Below, piece by piece: positions 43,601 to 54,200 of a stretch of DNA of 64,000 bases. The notes beneath the pieces are model-generated. The model was not told the origin of the DNA. It was given only the letters and a program-made list of their open reading frames with translations, and did no database searches. The stretch is from positions 27,233,151 to 27,297,150 of the forward strand of contig OW387149.1 of NCBI GenBank assembly GCA_936440205.1, written 5' to 3'. The number at the start of each line of letters is the position of its first letter. Within the stretch, counting starts at the first letter, position 1. Position numbers and translations under genes: made by a program. The DNA is from Lepidonotus clava. Taxonomy: Eukaryota; Annelida; Polychaeta; Phyllodocida; Polynoidae.

Positions 43601-45313
43601 GGGGGGGGGTCCAGGGAGTCCTGACAAAGAGAAAAATCATTTGCAATCGCGTTATTTCATACTGTTTTTGGATCCCTGTTTTTTTGTAATTTTTTTTTGT
43701 ATTTTGCCTTCAGCAAATTTGACAAAATCCAGTTGTAATAAATAGAAGTTGGCCCTTCCTTTCAAATCTGTTAACTATGATGACTATATTTAGATTAATA
43801 ATGAATTCTCTGATAGAGCCATCCTCATATTAGGGGCCATCCATAAATGATGTCACACACAAGGGGGTGGGTGGGTGCGATGAACAGTGTGACGCTGCCT
43901 GTTGCATGTTTAGATTCGAGAATTTAGTGGACAGGGGGATGGGTGGGTCCTAAAAGTACTCTCAAAAAGTGTGACATCATTAAATGATCTACTAGGAATC
44001 CTTAGGGGCCATCCATCAATGTTATGGATGTCCCCTAAGGATTCCTAGTCCACAGACATATATATGTCTACATAGTGGTTACTGGACAGACATATGTCTG
44101 CATTTTGGCCACTATGCAGACATGTTTTGCTGGTTCCTAGCAGTTCCTCTGATTCATTACACCAGCATGAAAATACCTGGAGGGAAGTGGCATATTAGCC
44201 AATCAGAAAGGACTCTTTTGTCACATAGTGCCTTGAGGGTGGCATTAAGTGACAAAAATGCACTAAGTGGCAAAATGTTGTCACTCTATGCCTTTTGTCA
44301 CAAAGTACATTAACCATTAACACACACACACACACACACACCCAAACCCACCCCCTTTCCCAAAGTCCTGTATCCACCCCTGACGTGTTTATTTTTGGAT
44401 TCTGCATTGTACTGCGTATCAAGAATGAGTTCTAAAGGCTTCCCAGATATCTTACAAATGTTTAAACTACTGATATCTACTATGTACTAACCACAAAAAG
44501 GTGTTCAACTCCATGATCAGTAGCCATACTGTGTGAATGTACGCTGTCAGTACTGGACCCATATCTTCGTAACTAATTAGGCTGATCAGGGAAAATTTGA
44601 TCAGGGTCTCATGATCAGAAATTCTGTCTATAGTGAATAAAGTTTACAACTAATAATTCCCCTTTTACACTTTTTTGCAATACATAATACATTTTTGATA
44701 GGGCGTTGACTGTATCAAACTCAAACTCCAGGTTGGGTGCAGTGGTTATTTTATTAACTGATTTAAAAGTGTGTAGCAATCAACATGTTTCGGTTTTTCA
44801 ACCTTCATCAGGATTAATTATGACACAAAATAGCCTAGGTATATCAATTATTAACGCTGTGAAATTTTTTTAACACTGTTAAAAATCCGGTGAGTATGAC
44901 TTAGCTGATTTGACCAAAAGTCCAAAGTTTTGTGAATATATAGTTGAAATTGAAAAGTTAACACAACAAACTTTACTTGAATGAAATGAGAGAAGGAAAC
45001 AAAGTTACATTTTTGTATAAGGCAAAATTACCGATCATGGGACCTTGATCAAATTTTCCCTGATCAGCCAAATTAGTTACGACGATATGGGCCCTTGTCT
45101 TCAGACTTCCATTCGACTTTGCACTCTAACTCAAGTAGACTGAAATATAAACGCTCCATATCTCATCTTGTGTCTACAAATGCTTTGCAAAAATAACAAA
45201 TAAAAACCTGTGCCCTTTACTTTAAACTCGTGAGTTATTGTTTCAGAAACGAATGGGTGGAGAAGATTAATAAAGCAAAAAAAGAAGACAGGGACAGTGA
45301 GGAATGCGAATAA
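33482..45313 (+). CDS. SH3-DH-PH Rho guanine nucleotide exchange factor
   Basis: Predicted cytoplasmic activator of Rho-family GTPases. Exons: 33482-33506, 34065-34150, 35409-35507, 36910-37158, 37840-37943, 39524-39575, 39804-39920, 40651-40740, 42410-42604, 42906-43001, 43381-43499 and 45247-45313; all phases fit, 432 aa. SH3 at about 12-65 ([20 protein letters not shown], then [20 protein letters not shown]), a Ser/Pro linker, DH at about 130-310 ([29 protein letters not shown] in the place of the PvQRi.rY.LLL helix) and PH at about 315-427 ([31 protein letters not shown]; closing Trp in NEWVEKI). The DH signature is weak, so exchange activity is uncertain. The intron after 43499 has a GC donor (AG|GCAAG), the only phase-compatible site seen. 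The order SH3-DH-PH is as in the Asef/collybistin group, but the sequence is too divergent to name. Confidence 0.87.
34440..35262 (+). mobile_element. 5'-truncated LINE (CR1/Jockey-type) fragment
   Basis: Encodes the end of a non-LTR reverse transcriptase: [12 protein letters not shown], the [30 protein letters not shown] segment and [14 protein letters not shown]. After an in-frame TAG near 34770 the same frame continues ([21 protein letters not shown]). A 3' UTR and an A-rich tail (35243-35267) follow. It is truncated on the left, as LINEs usually are, and lies in the intron between exons 2 and 3 of the exchange-factor gene, same strand. Confidence 0.85.
35889..35956. repeat. Perfect 68-bp palindrome
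   Basis: Two 34-bp arms starting ATGTTAGCCTAGATCAGAATG pair without mismatch and with no loop. It lies in the third intron of the exchange-factor gene. Such a perfect palindrome is young or maintained by conversion. Confidence 0.95.
36028..36327. mobile_element. MITE with GAAGGCCGTATTC ends
   Basis: Inverted ends GAAGGCCGTATTCCA and TGAATACGGCCCTTC. The interior holds AAAGTATGC/CGATAT words in both orientations. About 300 bp, non-coding, in an intron. Confidence 0.7.
36364..36722. mobile_element. MITE flanked by TTAA
   Basis: TTAA at 36364-36367 and 36719-36722 encloses AGGGAGCCAAAAC...GTTTTGGCTCCCT. TTAA target duplications are typical of piggyBac-type transposases. Arms stay similar for about 35 bp. 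No coding capacity. Confidence 0.8.
40235..40335. repeat. (TA)n/(TG)n microsatellite
   Basis: Runs of TATATA, a TGTGTGTG block and TACATATATA blocks. A second TA run lies at 40572-40600. They flank the foldback element at 40373-40550. Confidence 0.9.
40373..40550. mobile_element. Foldback element between TA microsatellites
   Basis: GTAAATGGGGCCGTTGAGG and CCTCAATGGCCCCATTTAC form inverted arms, with AAAGGTCTT words outside and inside. Insertion into TA-rich DNA suggests a TA target. Confidence 0.65.
41039..41338. mobile_element. MITE with AGTGGCCCGTTGCACAATGG ends
   Basis: The left end AGTGGCCCGTTGCACAATGG matches the right end CCATTGTGCAACGGACCACT in inverse orientation. 300 bp, non-coding, in an intron of the exchange-factor gene. 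A relative interrupts the duplicated exon at 52056-52326. Confidence 0.8.
41646..41911. mobile_element. MITE related to the one in the Polinton
   Basis: The ends TGTGTCTCCCCACACAGAAAGG and CCTTTCTGTGTGGGAGTCACA, plus shared interior words (CTAATATTAAAGGAGATA, CAACTTTTTGTGTACAATTC), tie it to the element at 56-669. Confidence 0.8.
43833..44048. mobile_element. Old MITE plus a nested hairpin
   Basis: The left end GGGGCCATCCATAAATGATGTCACAC faces GTGTGACATCATTAAATGAT near 43969-43988. Directly after it, 43992-44048 folds on itself (CTAGGAATCCTTAGGGG...CCCCTAAGGATTCCTAG). It lies in the last intron of the exchange-factor gene. Confidence 0.65.
44555..45094. mobile_element. MITE with 62-bp terminal inverted repeats
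   Basis: Arms at 44555-44616 and 45033-45094 share CGTAACTAATT, GGCTGATCAGGGAAAATTTG and CATGATC with few differences. 540 bp, no coding capacity. Its right end lies 150 bp before the last exon of the exchange-factor gene. Confidence 0.85.
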
Positions 45314-48220
45314 TGTCTTGATGGTTTCGATCTACTGCAAGGGAGGACACTGCGCACTCTGCTGTACCTTGATATCACTGAGAGGAATTTCTACCATAAA
45401 CTTATTACACGTTCCCATTGACATAATAAAAATAATAAAACTTTTGCATAATAATCATATAGATGGGAAGAAAAAACTCAACATTTCTTTTTGTCTGTTT
45501 TCCTCTGACACATTGACTTGGTTGTTGCAGGTGTACTGTAAATAGTTTTAAATTTGTTATACTCCACCCACTCATAAGTTTAAAGTGTTTTGCTTAATTG
45601 TCATGATATAAAATCTATGCACGATAAAAAGCGATGTTGTAATGACAATTTTTATCATAAAGAAAACGATGTTGAAAATGTTCTATATTCATGTCCATGG
45701 GGCTTTATGTTATATCCCCCAAAACCCGAGAGATCTGTGTTTTATTTTTTATTAATTCACATTCATTGAAATTTCAAAATATTATGTTTTATTATCTTGA
45801 TTTCGTTGTTGTTGTTGTGGAAGGTGACTAACTTGGGACCCGTCCATAAAACTTTTAAAAAAAGGTTTATAATTGAACTACTCATTCAACGAAATTCATT
45901 TTCACGCAAATTAGGATGATGTCCACCAAATGTATGTTTGATTCAATAAGTTGCATTGAAAACGTTACCAAATCTTAGTAAGCACCATCATATTTAGCAG
46001 AACCAAAACTGCTTGGTGTGGTATTGGCAACAACAGTCATACAACCGTTACTCCCAGAACCAAAACTGCCTCAAGCAATGACGTAAAGACAAACACGAGT
46101 ACTAATAAACAGCGATAAACTGTAATTTTCTACAAACATACTTTTTTGTTTATTGGTCAGTGTTTTCTTCACTATAAAAGTAAATACTAATTAATTGATT
46201 TATATGTGATGTTCAACATGAATATAAAAAGAACTTTCAATGTGATGTATAACATTCATCTGGTGATATTACTTCAGGTATTAAGATGTATACGTGAACT
46301 ACAAATCTGTGATTAAATATCTTATTTAGACTGCACTATACTGAGATAAATATGTACCTGATGGTCATAGACCTGTGCTTCAACTATACACCTATATTGC
46401 ATGTTCAATCATATTGTGCCTTTATAGCAATATGATCAGTGAAATTTAATTAAGAAAACAAGGACAATGTCCTAAAATTGTAGCTTTGGAATAAACAAAA
46501 TGATGACGAAAAAGGAACATCATGTGTAAAGTTGTAATGATGTGCTGCTTAGTTAAGGTTTTGACACAACCTAAATGAAATGTCCCTGAGACACATAGAT
46601 TAGGTGATTAGGTTAAAAGGCATAATAATAGTCTCGGAACGGACCTCCACTCCTTGATTTTATTATGTCATTAAATAACATGAACATGTGAAACTCTCAT
46701 CTATCATCATTATTCATTATAGTGTATACTAACACATATTTGTTACTAACAAACCTACTGTCTGAAAAGCGTTCATAGAACGAGATGGCATTGCTCAATA
46801 AAATAAAAAAGAAATGAAAATAGAATATGTTGCTCTGGTGTAAGATAATGTTATATAATTTGTCTAATTTAATTGCACAGGCACCCAGTGTTGCTGGTAC
46901 TGAAAAACATGCTACCAACACAGGACCATGATAATGTATTTTCAAATAAAATAAAAAGGTATAAATGGGTTTTTAAATGTTTGTTTTGCTTATTTATTCA
47001 CCACTACCCCCTTGGCATAGTTGATAAACATTTACCCCGATGAGATATACAAACAGATGCATGGTTAGAGACAGTTTTTAGGTAAGCAGGTTATGGTTAT
47101 GAGTAGGTTCAGGGGTAGGCCGGGGGGGGGGGGGGGGGCGTAGGGAACTAGGGTATAAAGTGTTAGTTGCTTTTTACCAATACACTGCTTCATTGTTTCC
47201 CTTTCCACTTCTTCTTTTCCTCCCCTTTTTTCTCTCCATTAATGACAATTAAAATAACCTGAAATAACCATTTCACCCTGCATTTTATTTGATTCTGTAA
47301 CATCCCCCCCATATACATAATTACTTTAAATGAATATTCCATAAAATGCACACATGGAAACAGTGAATAGCATCATATAATTCATTTTGTGATCTCACTC
47401 TCATATCCATCACTTCAGTGGCAAAAGACGACTTATATTATGCCATTCCATGTTTTCCTTTCATTGACCCAGAAAATCCATCCCCTGTTTTGAGAGGATT
47501 ACGTAATCCCCATGTCAAATGTGATGAATCCCTTTGCGGAGATATATATGTACCTGCCTTTTATGCTTTTCAATGTTTCACTGTTTTGTTATTTTGGAAT
47601 GAGAGAAACAGTATGAGATGATAAACAAAGAAAGGGGAGGAAAGAAATGGAAAAGTTGAAATCATTTCGGTTGGCACTGGTGGTCTTTATTTCAGTGATG
47701 TTGATAATATGCCTAACGTTACACCCCCATTTAGTGTCTTTGTGGTACAAAATGCACCAACCGTCCCAAGAAATTAGAACCTAGAACTGATTGATGCATG
47801 GGAAGATTCCAGGGGTACATAAAGTGGAGTGGTCCCAGTCCACACACACCCGTCCTCCTTTTTCATATATTGGGTAGAACCCAAACTACACACAAAAGAG
47901 TAAATTCAAGTTCTGTGAGTCTGCACTCAAATACATGATATTTAAGGACTTTGCGCTGTCTGATCCAAGATTTTGAAAAGGAGGGGTTGCGTTATTAGAA
48001 ACAATTTTCCGTAATTACTTTTTGGCCAAGTTTAACACTAAAAGGCCAAGTTTTACACTAAAAACACAAAATTTACCGAAATTTACCCCCCCCCCCCCCG
48101 TATCTGCCCATGCGTGGCCTTTACGTGTCCACCTCCGAGTTTTCAAAATCCTGTATCCCCGGACTAAGGTTCGTATCATCATTTGTGGTGGGTTGTTTTT
48201 TGTTGATACAGTAGAACCTA
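45314..48220. other. Intergenic region between two converging genes
   Basis: No gene supported. AATAAAA near 45430 may be the poly(A) signal of the exchange-factor gene. It contains a poly-G tract at 47121-47138 and an old hAT-like fragment at 47960-48110. The rest is AT-rich. Confidence 0.5.
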
Positions 48221-51200
48221 CTATGTATCCGTCTTCTGTCTCTTGACTGCGGGACTTATCCCAATATCATTGTTAAGAAGGTCTGTTTCCCTGTGACGCA
48301 GTCCCACAGATGGACCGCCCAAAGTTAACCTCTGTAAGGGAGCCTCCTGTCCCATACGGACCTCCTCCATCCTCCTCTTCTGTCGGGTCCTCTCCAGTTG
48401 TCTGAACTCGTGTCGGTTTATCTTGTTAGCGCCCAGTTTGGGGATGTGACTAATAAACTCTACACCCCCACGGAGTCTCTTCTGGGGGGCCACGTGAACT
48501 AGGATAAAAACATTGCCATTAGTATGATTATCAAAATTATATGATAATCGCTAGAATTAATGCAAACTTAATTTGTGTAGGGACATTTGTTATGATGTTT
48601 GGGGAAAGCCATCTACTAGTATGGTGGATTTCATCATTCAGGATAGTGTGATGAATGCCTATTCATCCAAATATGTAGAGATCAAAATAAGAGAAAATAA
48701 GGTAATATGACAAAAGGTATATATGTTCGTAAAAGGAATGAAAGTGTAAAAGAACGAAATATGTAAAAGGAATGAAAGTGTAAAAAGCCCGAAAAAGAGG
48801 CCCGAATATGTAAAGGAACGAAAGTGTAAAGGAACGAATATGTAAAGGAACGAAAGTGTAAAGGAACGAATATGTAAAGGAACGAAAGTGTAAAGGAACG
48901 AATATGTAAAGGAACGAGACCCGGAAAGATGTAAACCGGAAGTAATATGTAAACCGGAAACGAGAATGTAAACCGGAAGTGACGTCAGTTGTAGATCATG
49001 TGACCGAAAGCAGCCAATCAGGGCTGACCTCTAAGGTATATAAAGGGGCGGTGAGGCCCGAATAAACAGAGTTCTTTAACAGTTCTCCTTGTGTCCAGAC
49101 GTGTCTTCTTCCCTTGAACAACCGCTGAGATGAGCCGATACGAGTTAATTAACCAGAAGTTAGAGTAAAATAGTCGAAGTTCGAGATAAATAGGCGAAAG
49201 TTAGGACGGGGGCCCGATGGCCCGAGGAACGGGAACGGGGAACGGAGGACCGAGGTAGGGCGCGAAGGCCCGAAACCGTCCCGGAAGTGTAGGCGCAGCA
49301 TGGCACGAAGGCATGGAGAGAGGAACGGAAACCTGGAGTCCGCGGGGACGAGGGCGTGGAAGGCTCGGCCCCACGCTACCAAACAATAGGCGACCGTCGG
49401 CCCGACGGCCCCGCGGATCGGAACCCGAGGTGGACCGCCCTGGCGAGGTGAATGCCGGTCTGGAAGATAGAGCGAGACGAAGCACGGCCTCCCCGTACCC
49501 CTACCATAATTTCCCTTCCCCGCAGTCCTCCGTTTGACATCGAGCACCGATTCCCGACCGATTCACTCAGCCCCCCTCGTGCGCGAGGCACGACTCTAAA
49601 AACACATCTCGGTTCTTGGCCCGGATTCCCCGTCCGCCCCGAGACCCGAACAATCCCCACGTTCCTCTGCTGTAAGAATCGGCAACCCCGACTTACCAGA
49701 GAACGTCACAATAGCATGTGTAAATGATAAGTATGTATGCAACTTTAAATAGATAAACAAACATCTGAATCATGACATTCAACAACGATAAGTCCCCCTT
49801 ACCTTTTACAAATTGTCACTTATTAATTATCAGTTCCCTCCCCTTTACCTTTCGTAAAGCGTCCCTTCTCAACCCCTCCTACTTTCTACATAGTACATTC
49901 TCACCCTTACCTTCAACAAAATCGACCAGCTCCCTCTCAGTGACCTGGAGCCCTGTTGTCCTGACCACGAAGGCCTTGGGCAGTTCCCCGACCACCTCAT
50001 CAGGCACCCCGACCACCACCGCTTCCTGTACCGCCGGGTGGCGCCGTAACACTGCCTCCAGTTCCGAGGGCGGTACCTGCAGGGGGTGAACCCAAGCAAG
50101 AATATAACGTTATCATAACGTTTTAATAACATTCTATTTTGCTCTGGTTTGGTTCTTGTTACATTATTTTGATGGCACCTAAAAACATCTTTAGTACCTA
50201 ACATTGCGACGTGACACTGCGAAGATATTGTAATATTCTTGTAATGTTATTACATCATAACTACATTATCATAACATTCTTTATAAGTAAGGTTTAAACT
50301 TCACTAAAACATAATGTTATTATAACATTCTTTATAAGTAAGGTTTAAACTTCACTTAAATATAATGTTATTATAACATTCTCTTTTAGTAAGTCTCAAC
50401 TTACCCAAAATAACGTAACTGTTACGTGAAAATTGGGCAGGTTACAGACAAACCAAAAAAGCACAGTCACAGAATGTGCTTGTTATGTAGCTGCTTGTCT
50501 GGGAACAAGGGAATGATGATGGTTCTTATTTTCTAATACTTGTATTCATCCTGGATAAAATACAATCTATCCAATGGCTAGTTTTTGTTGCTATCCAGCT
50601 CTCAATATATGCAATCGATTCCAAGTTATCAGCAGCCAACAATAACATTTTAACAAATTACATGAAAGCGAAAAAGAGGTTAACTTTTCACAACAACAAA
50701 ATTAACAAAGATTTGTGGACAATACATATTAACCGCAGCCTTTATATACCATATAAGATCAAAAATGGCTATGGTAACGATTTGATAAATATAAGACAAT
50801 CTTGGAGCAGAAATTGTCCTCAGTGATTTTTCTGCTACATTGACACACATTCACATTTGCTGGCTTGTGTCAGCTGTGTACAACAAACTATAGGTTTGTT
50901 TGAAAAAGAAATGATCTTGTATTCGTATTATTTCAACTGTGACAGATTTCTCTTACTTCAATTGGGCGAAGCATCATGTCTCCCACAAATTCCGGGATTG
51001 TGTAAAACTCGTATATATATTAATTTTGTGAAAAAGATGCACAAGTTCTCCACCCACCTGTAGTCCACCATACTTAATGATATCCTTTACACAATCAACA
51101 AAGTATAAGTTGCCAACACTGTCATAACGAAATATGTCTCCTGAAAGGTTAAAAAGCCATGTAACTATGATGACCGTGTGTATGTAATGACACAGGAGAG

Positions 51201-54200
51201 ATACTATTAGCTCACTTTAGTAGGGTTTTAGAACCTAGATTTTTGTGGTACCGAGAAGACTCCTACGTTCACTCTAGAACCTACGTTTCAAATTATACAG
51301 AATTCATAATCTTATTTGAGTAAAGGAGTAAAGGTAACCATTTATATATAACAACTGACAGGTCCAAAAATATAATAAATACATGAATGATATGTTTCAT
51401 ATCTAGCACTGTTATATAAACTTGATGAATGTTAAATGAAGCAATACAACCTTTGAGCTGTTAAGAAAGCATTCAAAGCATTATTGGCATTAATCCAATA
51501 TCAATATGGTTAATTTTCTGACCTGTTTGAAACCAGTTCTGGTGGTCCCTTAGTAGCAGTGTATCAGAGTCAGGGTCCATGTACCCAGGACTGACCTGAG
51601 GGCCACGCACCCACAGCTCCCCACACTCTCCAGGCCCACACAGGTGGCCGTCCTCTAAGTCTACCACCTGAAATATAGAGAGAGGAATCAGCTGGTGGTC
51701 CCTTAGTAGCAGTGTGTCGGAGTCAGGGTCCATGTACCTGGGGCTGACCTGAGGGCCCCGCACCCACAGCTCCCCACACTCTCCAGGCCCGCACAGGTGG
51801 CTGTCCTCTAAGTCTACCACCTGAAATATAGAGAGAGGAATCAGCTGGTGGTCCCAGGGTAACGGTGTGTTAGAGTCAGGATCCATGTACCCGGGACTGA
51901 CCTGAGGGCCCTGCACCCACAGCTCCCCACACTCTCCAGGCCCACACAGGTGGCCGTCCTCTAAGTCTACCACCTGAAATATAGAGAGAGGAATCAGCTG
52001 GTGGTCCCAGGGTAACGGTGTGTCAGAGTCAGGGTCCATGTACCCGGGGCTGACCTGTGGCCAATTGCACAATGGAGACTGTGACAGTGATCATTAGGTA
52101 AACAACGAAAATGTTCCTTGTCAACTTGTTCCTAGGAAGCCATCCTAAAATGCTGTGAATCAGCTGTAATCTTTACAATATTTAGAATTCAATTTGATCC
52201 AGCTGAAAAGAAGTTATTGATGACACAGGAGAGATATTGTAACTTAGATATTACTGTTAACCATATGTGCTTAAAGTGTTCTTAAAGTTGTCACTTTTAC
52301 AATCAGTCATTGTGCAACAGGCCACTAGGTACTGGTCTGTCAGAGTTGAGGGCCCCACACCCACAGCTCTCTGCACTCCCCAGGCCCACACAAGTGGCCG
52401 TCCTCTATTTCTTTTTCAATCTACAACCTGAAATATAGAAACGTCAGTAACCTGTGGCACGTTGTATAACATCTATGTTGCAAGGCTACCCTGCAATCGG
52501 TCCTGCAGCTTCTGAAAGATGAATCTAACTGGTCTTCTGAACTGATTTTCGTTCTAAAAACAGGTATAAGGACTAGATGTCTACTTACAAATAATCCTGA
52601 GATTATAAGCGAAGAAGGATCATCAGTTGGTGGTTGCACAATATTAATAGCGATTGTAACAGTGATCGGTGGGTAAACTGTTAAGCCATTTTTCACCCAC
52701 AAAAAAAACATTTACAGTGCTGTAAACAAGCTGTTTTTCATAGAATATAGATCTACAGGGTATGATGACTAGTGCTCGTCAAAGGTCTCTACCAGGATCA
52801 CCAAAATTATTGTCCCTTAAACATTTTTCTTCATAATAGGGAAATAAATATACCCCTTTGTCAATAGAGGCAAGCTTACCTTGCAGGAGATATTGGGCAG
52901 TAACTGACCCACTGTTCCTGCCATGGTGTTACCAACAGGGGCGATGGACACATTACAACACTCCATCATACCGTACACTGAAAAAGTCGAAGGAGCACAA
53001 GTCATAACATGATGGAATTCACCTAACAAAAATGGCTAATCAAATTGTCATTTGTACATTACAATATTGGTATAGAGCAAACTAAGTGACTTAAAGTTCT
53101 ATATTTCTAGCAATCTATTGAATTCACAACCATCTAAAAGTATTACAAAGATATATATGACATTAAAGAACATACTAATAATGTTGCAGAAAGTTCTAGA
53201 ACATATACCCCCCAGACACTCACCCCCGAGACACTTACCTGAACATTTACTCCCTTGGACACTTACCCCTTGGACACTTACCCCCCTAGGACACTTAGCC
53301 CCTAGGACACTTACACCCCCCCCCCCCCCCCTGCCCGCCCCGCCCTCACCCCCTTGGCCTATAATGTAGAGGAGATTATGTGGTAAGAACTTGGTCCACT
53401 GAGGCTGGAACGGTCTTTCTAATGGAAAGTTAACTAAATAAATATCCCTCTCTTCTAATAAATATCTAGTGTTCATACCTAAAAGGCTAACCTGTCCCTT
53501 CTCAACAGTTTGTGGATGAGGAAGTGTCAAAACATCATTGGACAAAGTTCTCCAGTGGACCGAGTTCTCCAGTTACCATCCTCATCTGTCACCCTACCCC
53601 TTCCCTATCTGCCTTCCTATCCATTCCTTCTCCCTCTCTCCACCCAACAATTCTCCCCCTTCCCATCCCCTAGCTATGCTTTTCCCTCAGGTAATTAACC
53701 CTGCCTATCTACTTCTCATCAAGATAGCATTTGCAGGTTAAGTCATTAATGTTCTGTATATCCAACAAGGTTAGGGGTAAGTATCTTAGAGGGTAAGTGT
53801 CCTAAGGGGTAAGTGTCCAGGGGCTAAGTGTCTGGGGGTTAAGTGTCTAGGGGGTAAGTGTCCTGTCACCATTGCAGAACGTAACCTTTATGTCACCCTT
53901 AGTAATTATTATGTTTAATAGTAAGCTATATCATGCCTCACCTATCTATTTCTGGAGGTTGAAATATACATTTGCCACAAAATATAAGATATGCAAAGGA
54001 GAACTACAGTTACGAATTGTATTGCCCAAAGGGTCCACAGGACTGCAGTGGAAGAACATTTAATAAAGTGAACTCAGCCTGTATAAAAATACAATAAAAA
54101 AAAGAGAAAAAGAAAGAAGAAAACGACTTACTCTGTCTGACAGAAGCCCCCTGAGGGAGTAGCCCCCTGAGTCACCCCTCGGCCTGAGGGCACAGACCGG

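Larger units (their letters stand above)
48700..49715 (+). mobile_element. LTR-like repeat, copy B (fossil)
   Basis: A minisatellite region (48720-48960) leads to CCAATCAG, TATATAAAGGGG, GAGGCCCG and AATAAACAG, then about 600 bp of GC-rich sequence ending CAACCCCGACTTACCAGAGAACGTC. Copy C at 60130-60905 has the same order and a closely related end. CCAAT-TATA-poly(A) order suggests a retroelement LTR. No gag or pol frame lies next to it, so it is a solo LTR or the remains of a non-autonomous element. It lies in the last intron of the acyl-CoA synthetase gene, opposite strand. Confidence 0.6.

Noticed and set aside
49149-49727. Overlapping 74- to 132-codon frames on both strands
   Set aside because: High GC content in the LTR-like repeat removes stops; composition is not protein-like.
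53099-53545. 148-codon frame as an exon of the acyl-CoA synthetase
   Set aside because: The flanking exons already join in phase without it, and part of the frame is minisatellite; kept only as an unexplained 60-codon stretch.
54172-54174. TGA as selenocysteine
   Set aside because: The position is not a redox site in this family and no SECIS structure was recognised; a plain stop is simpler.
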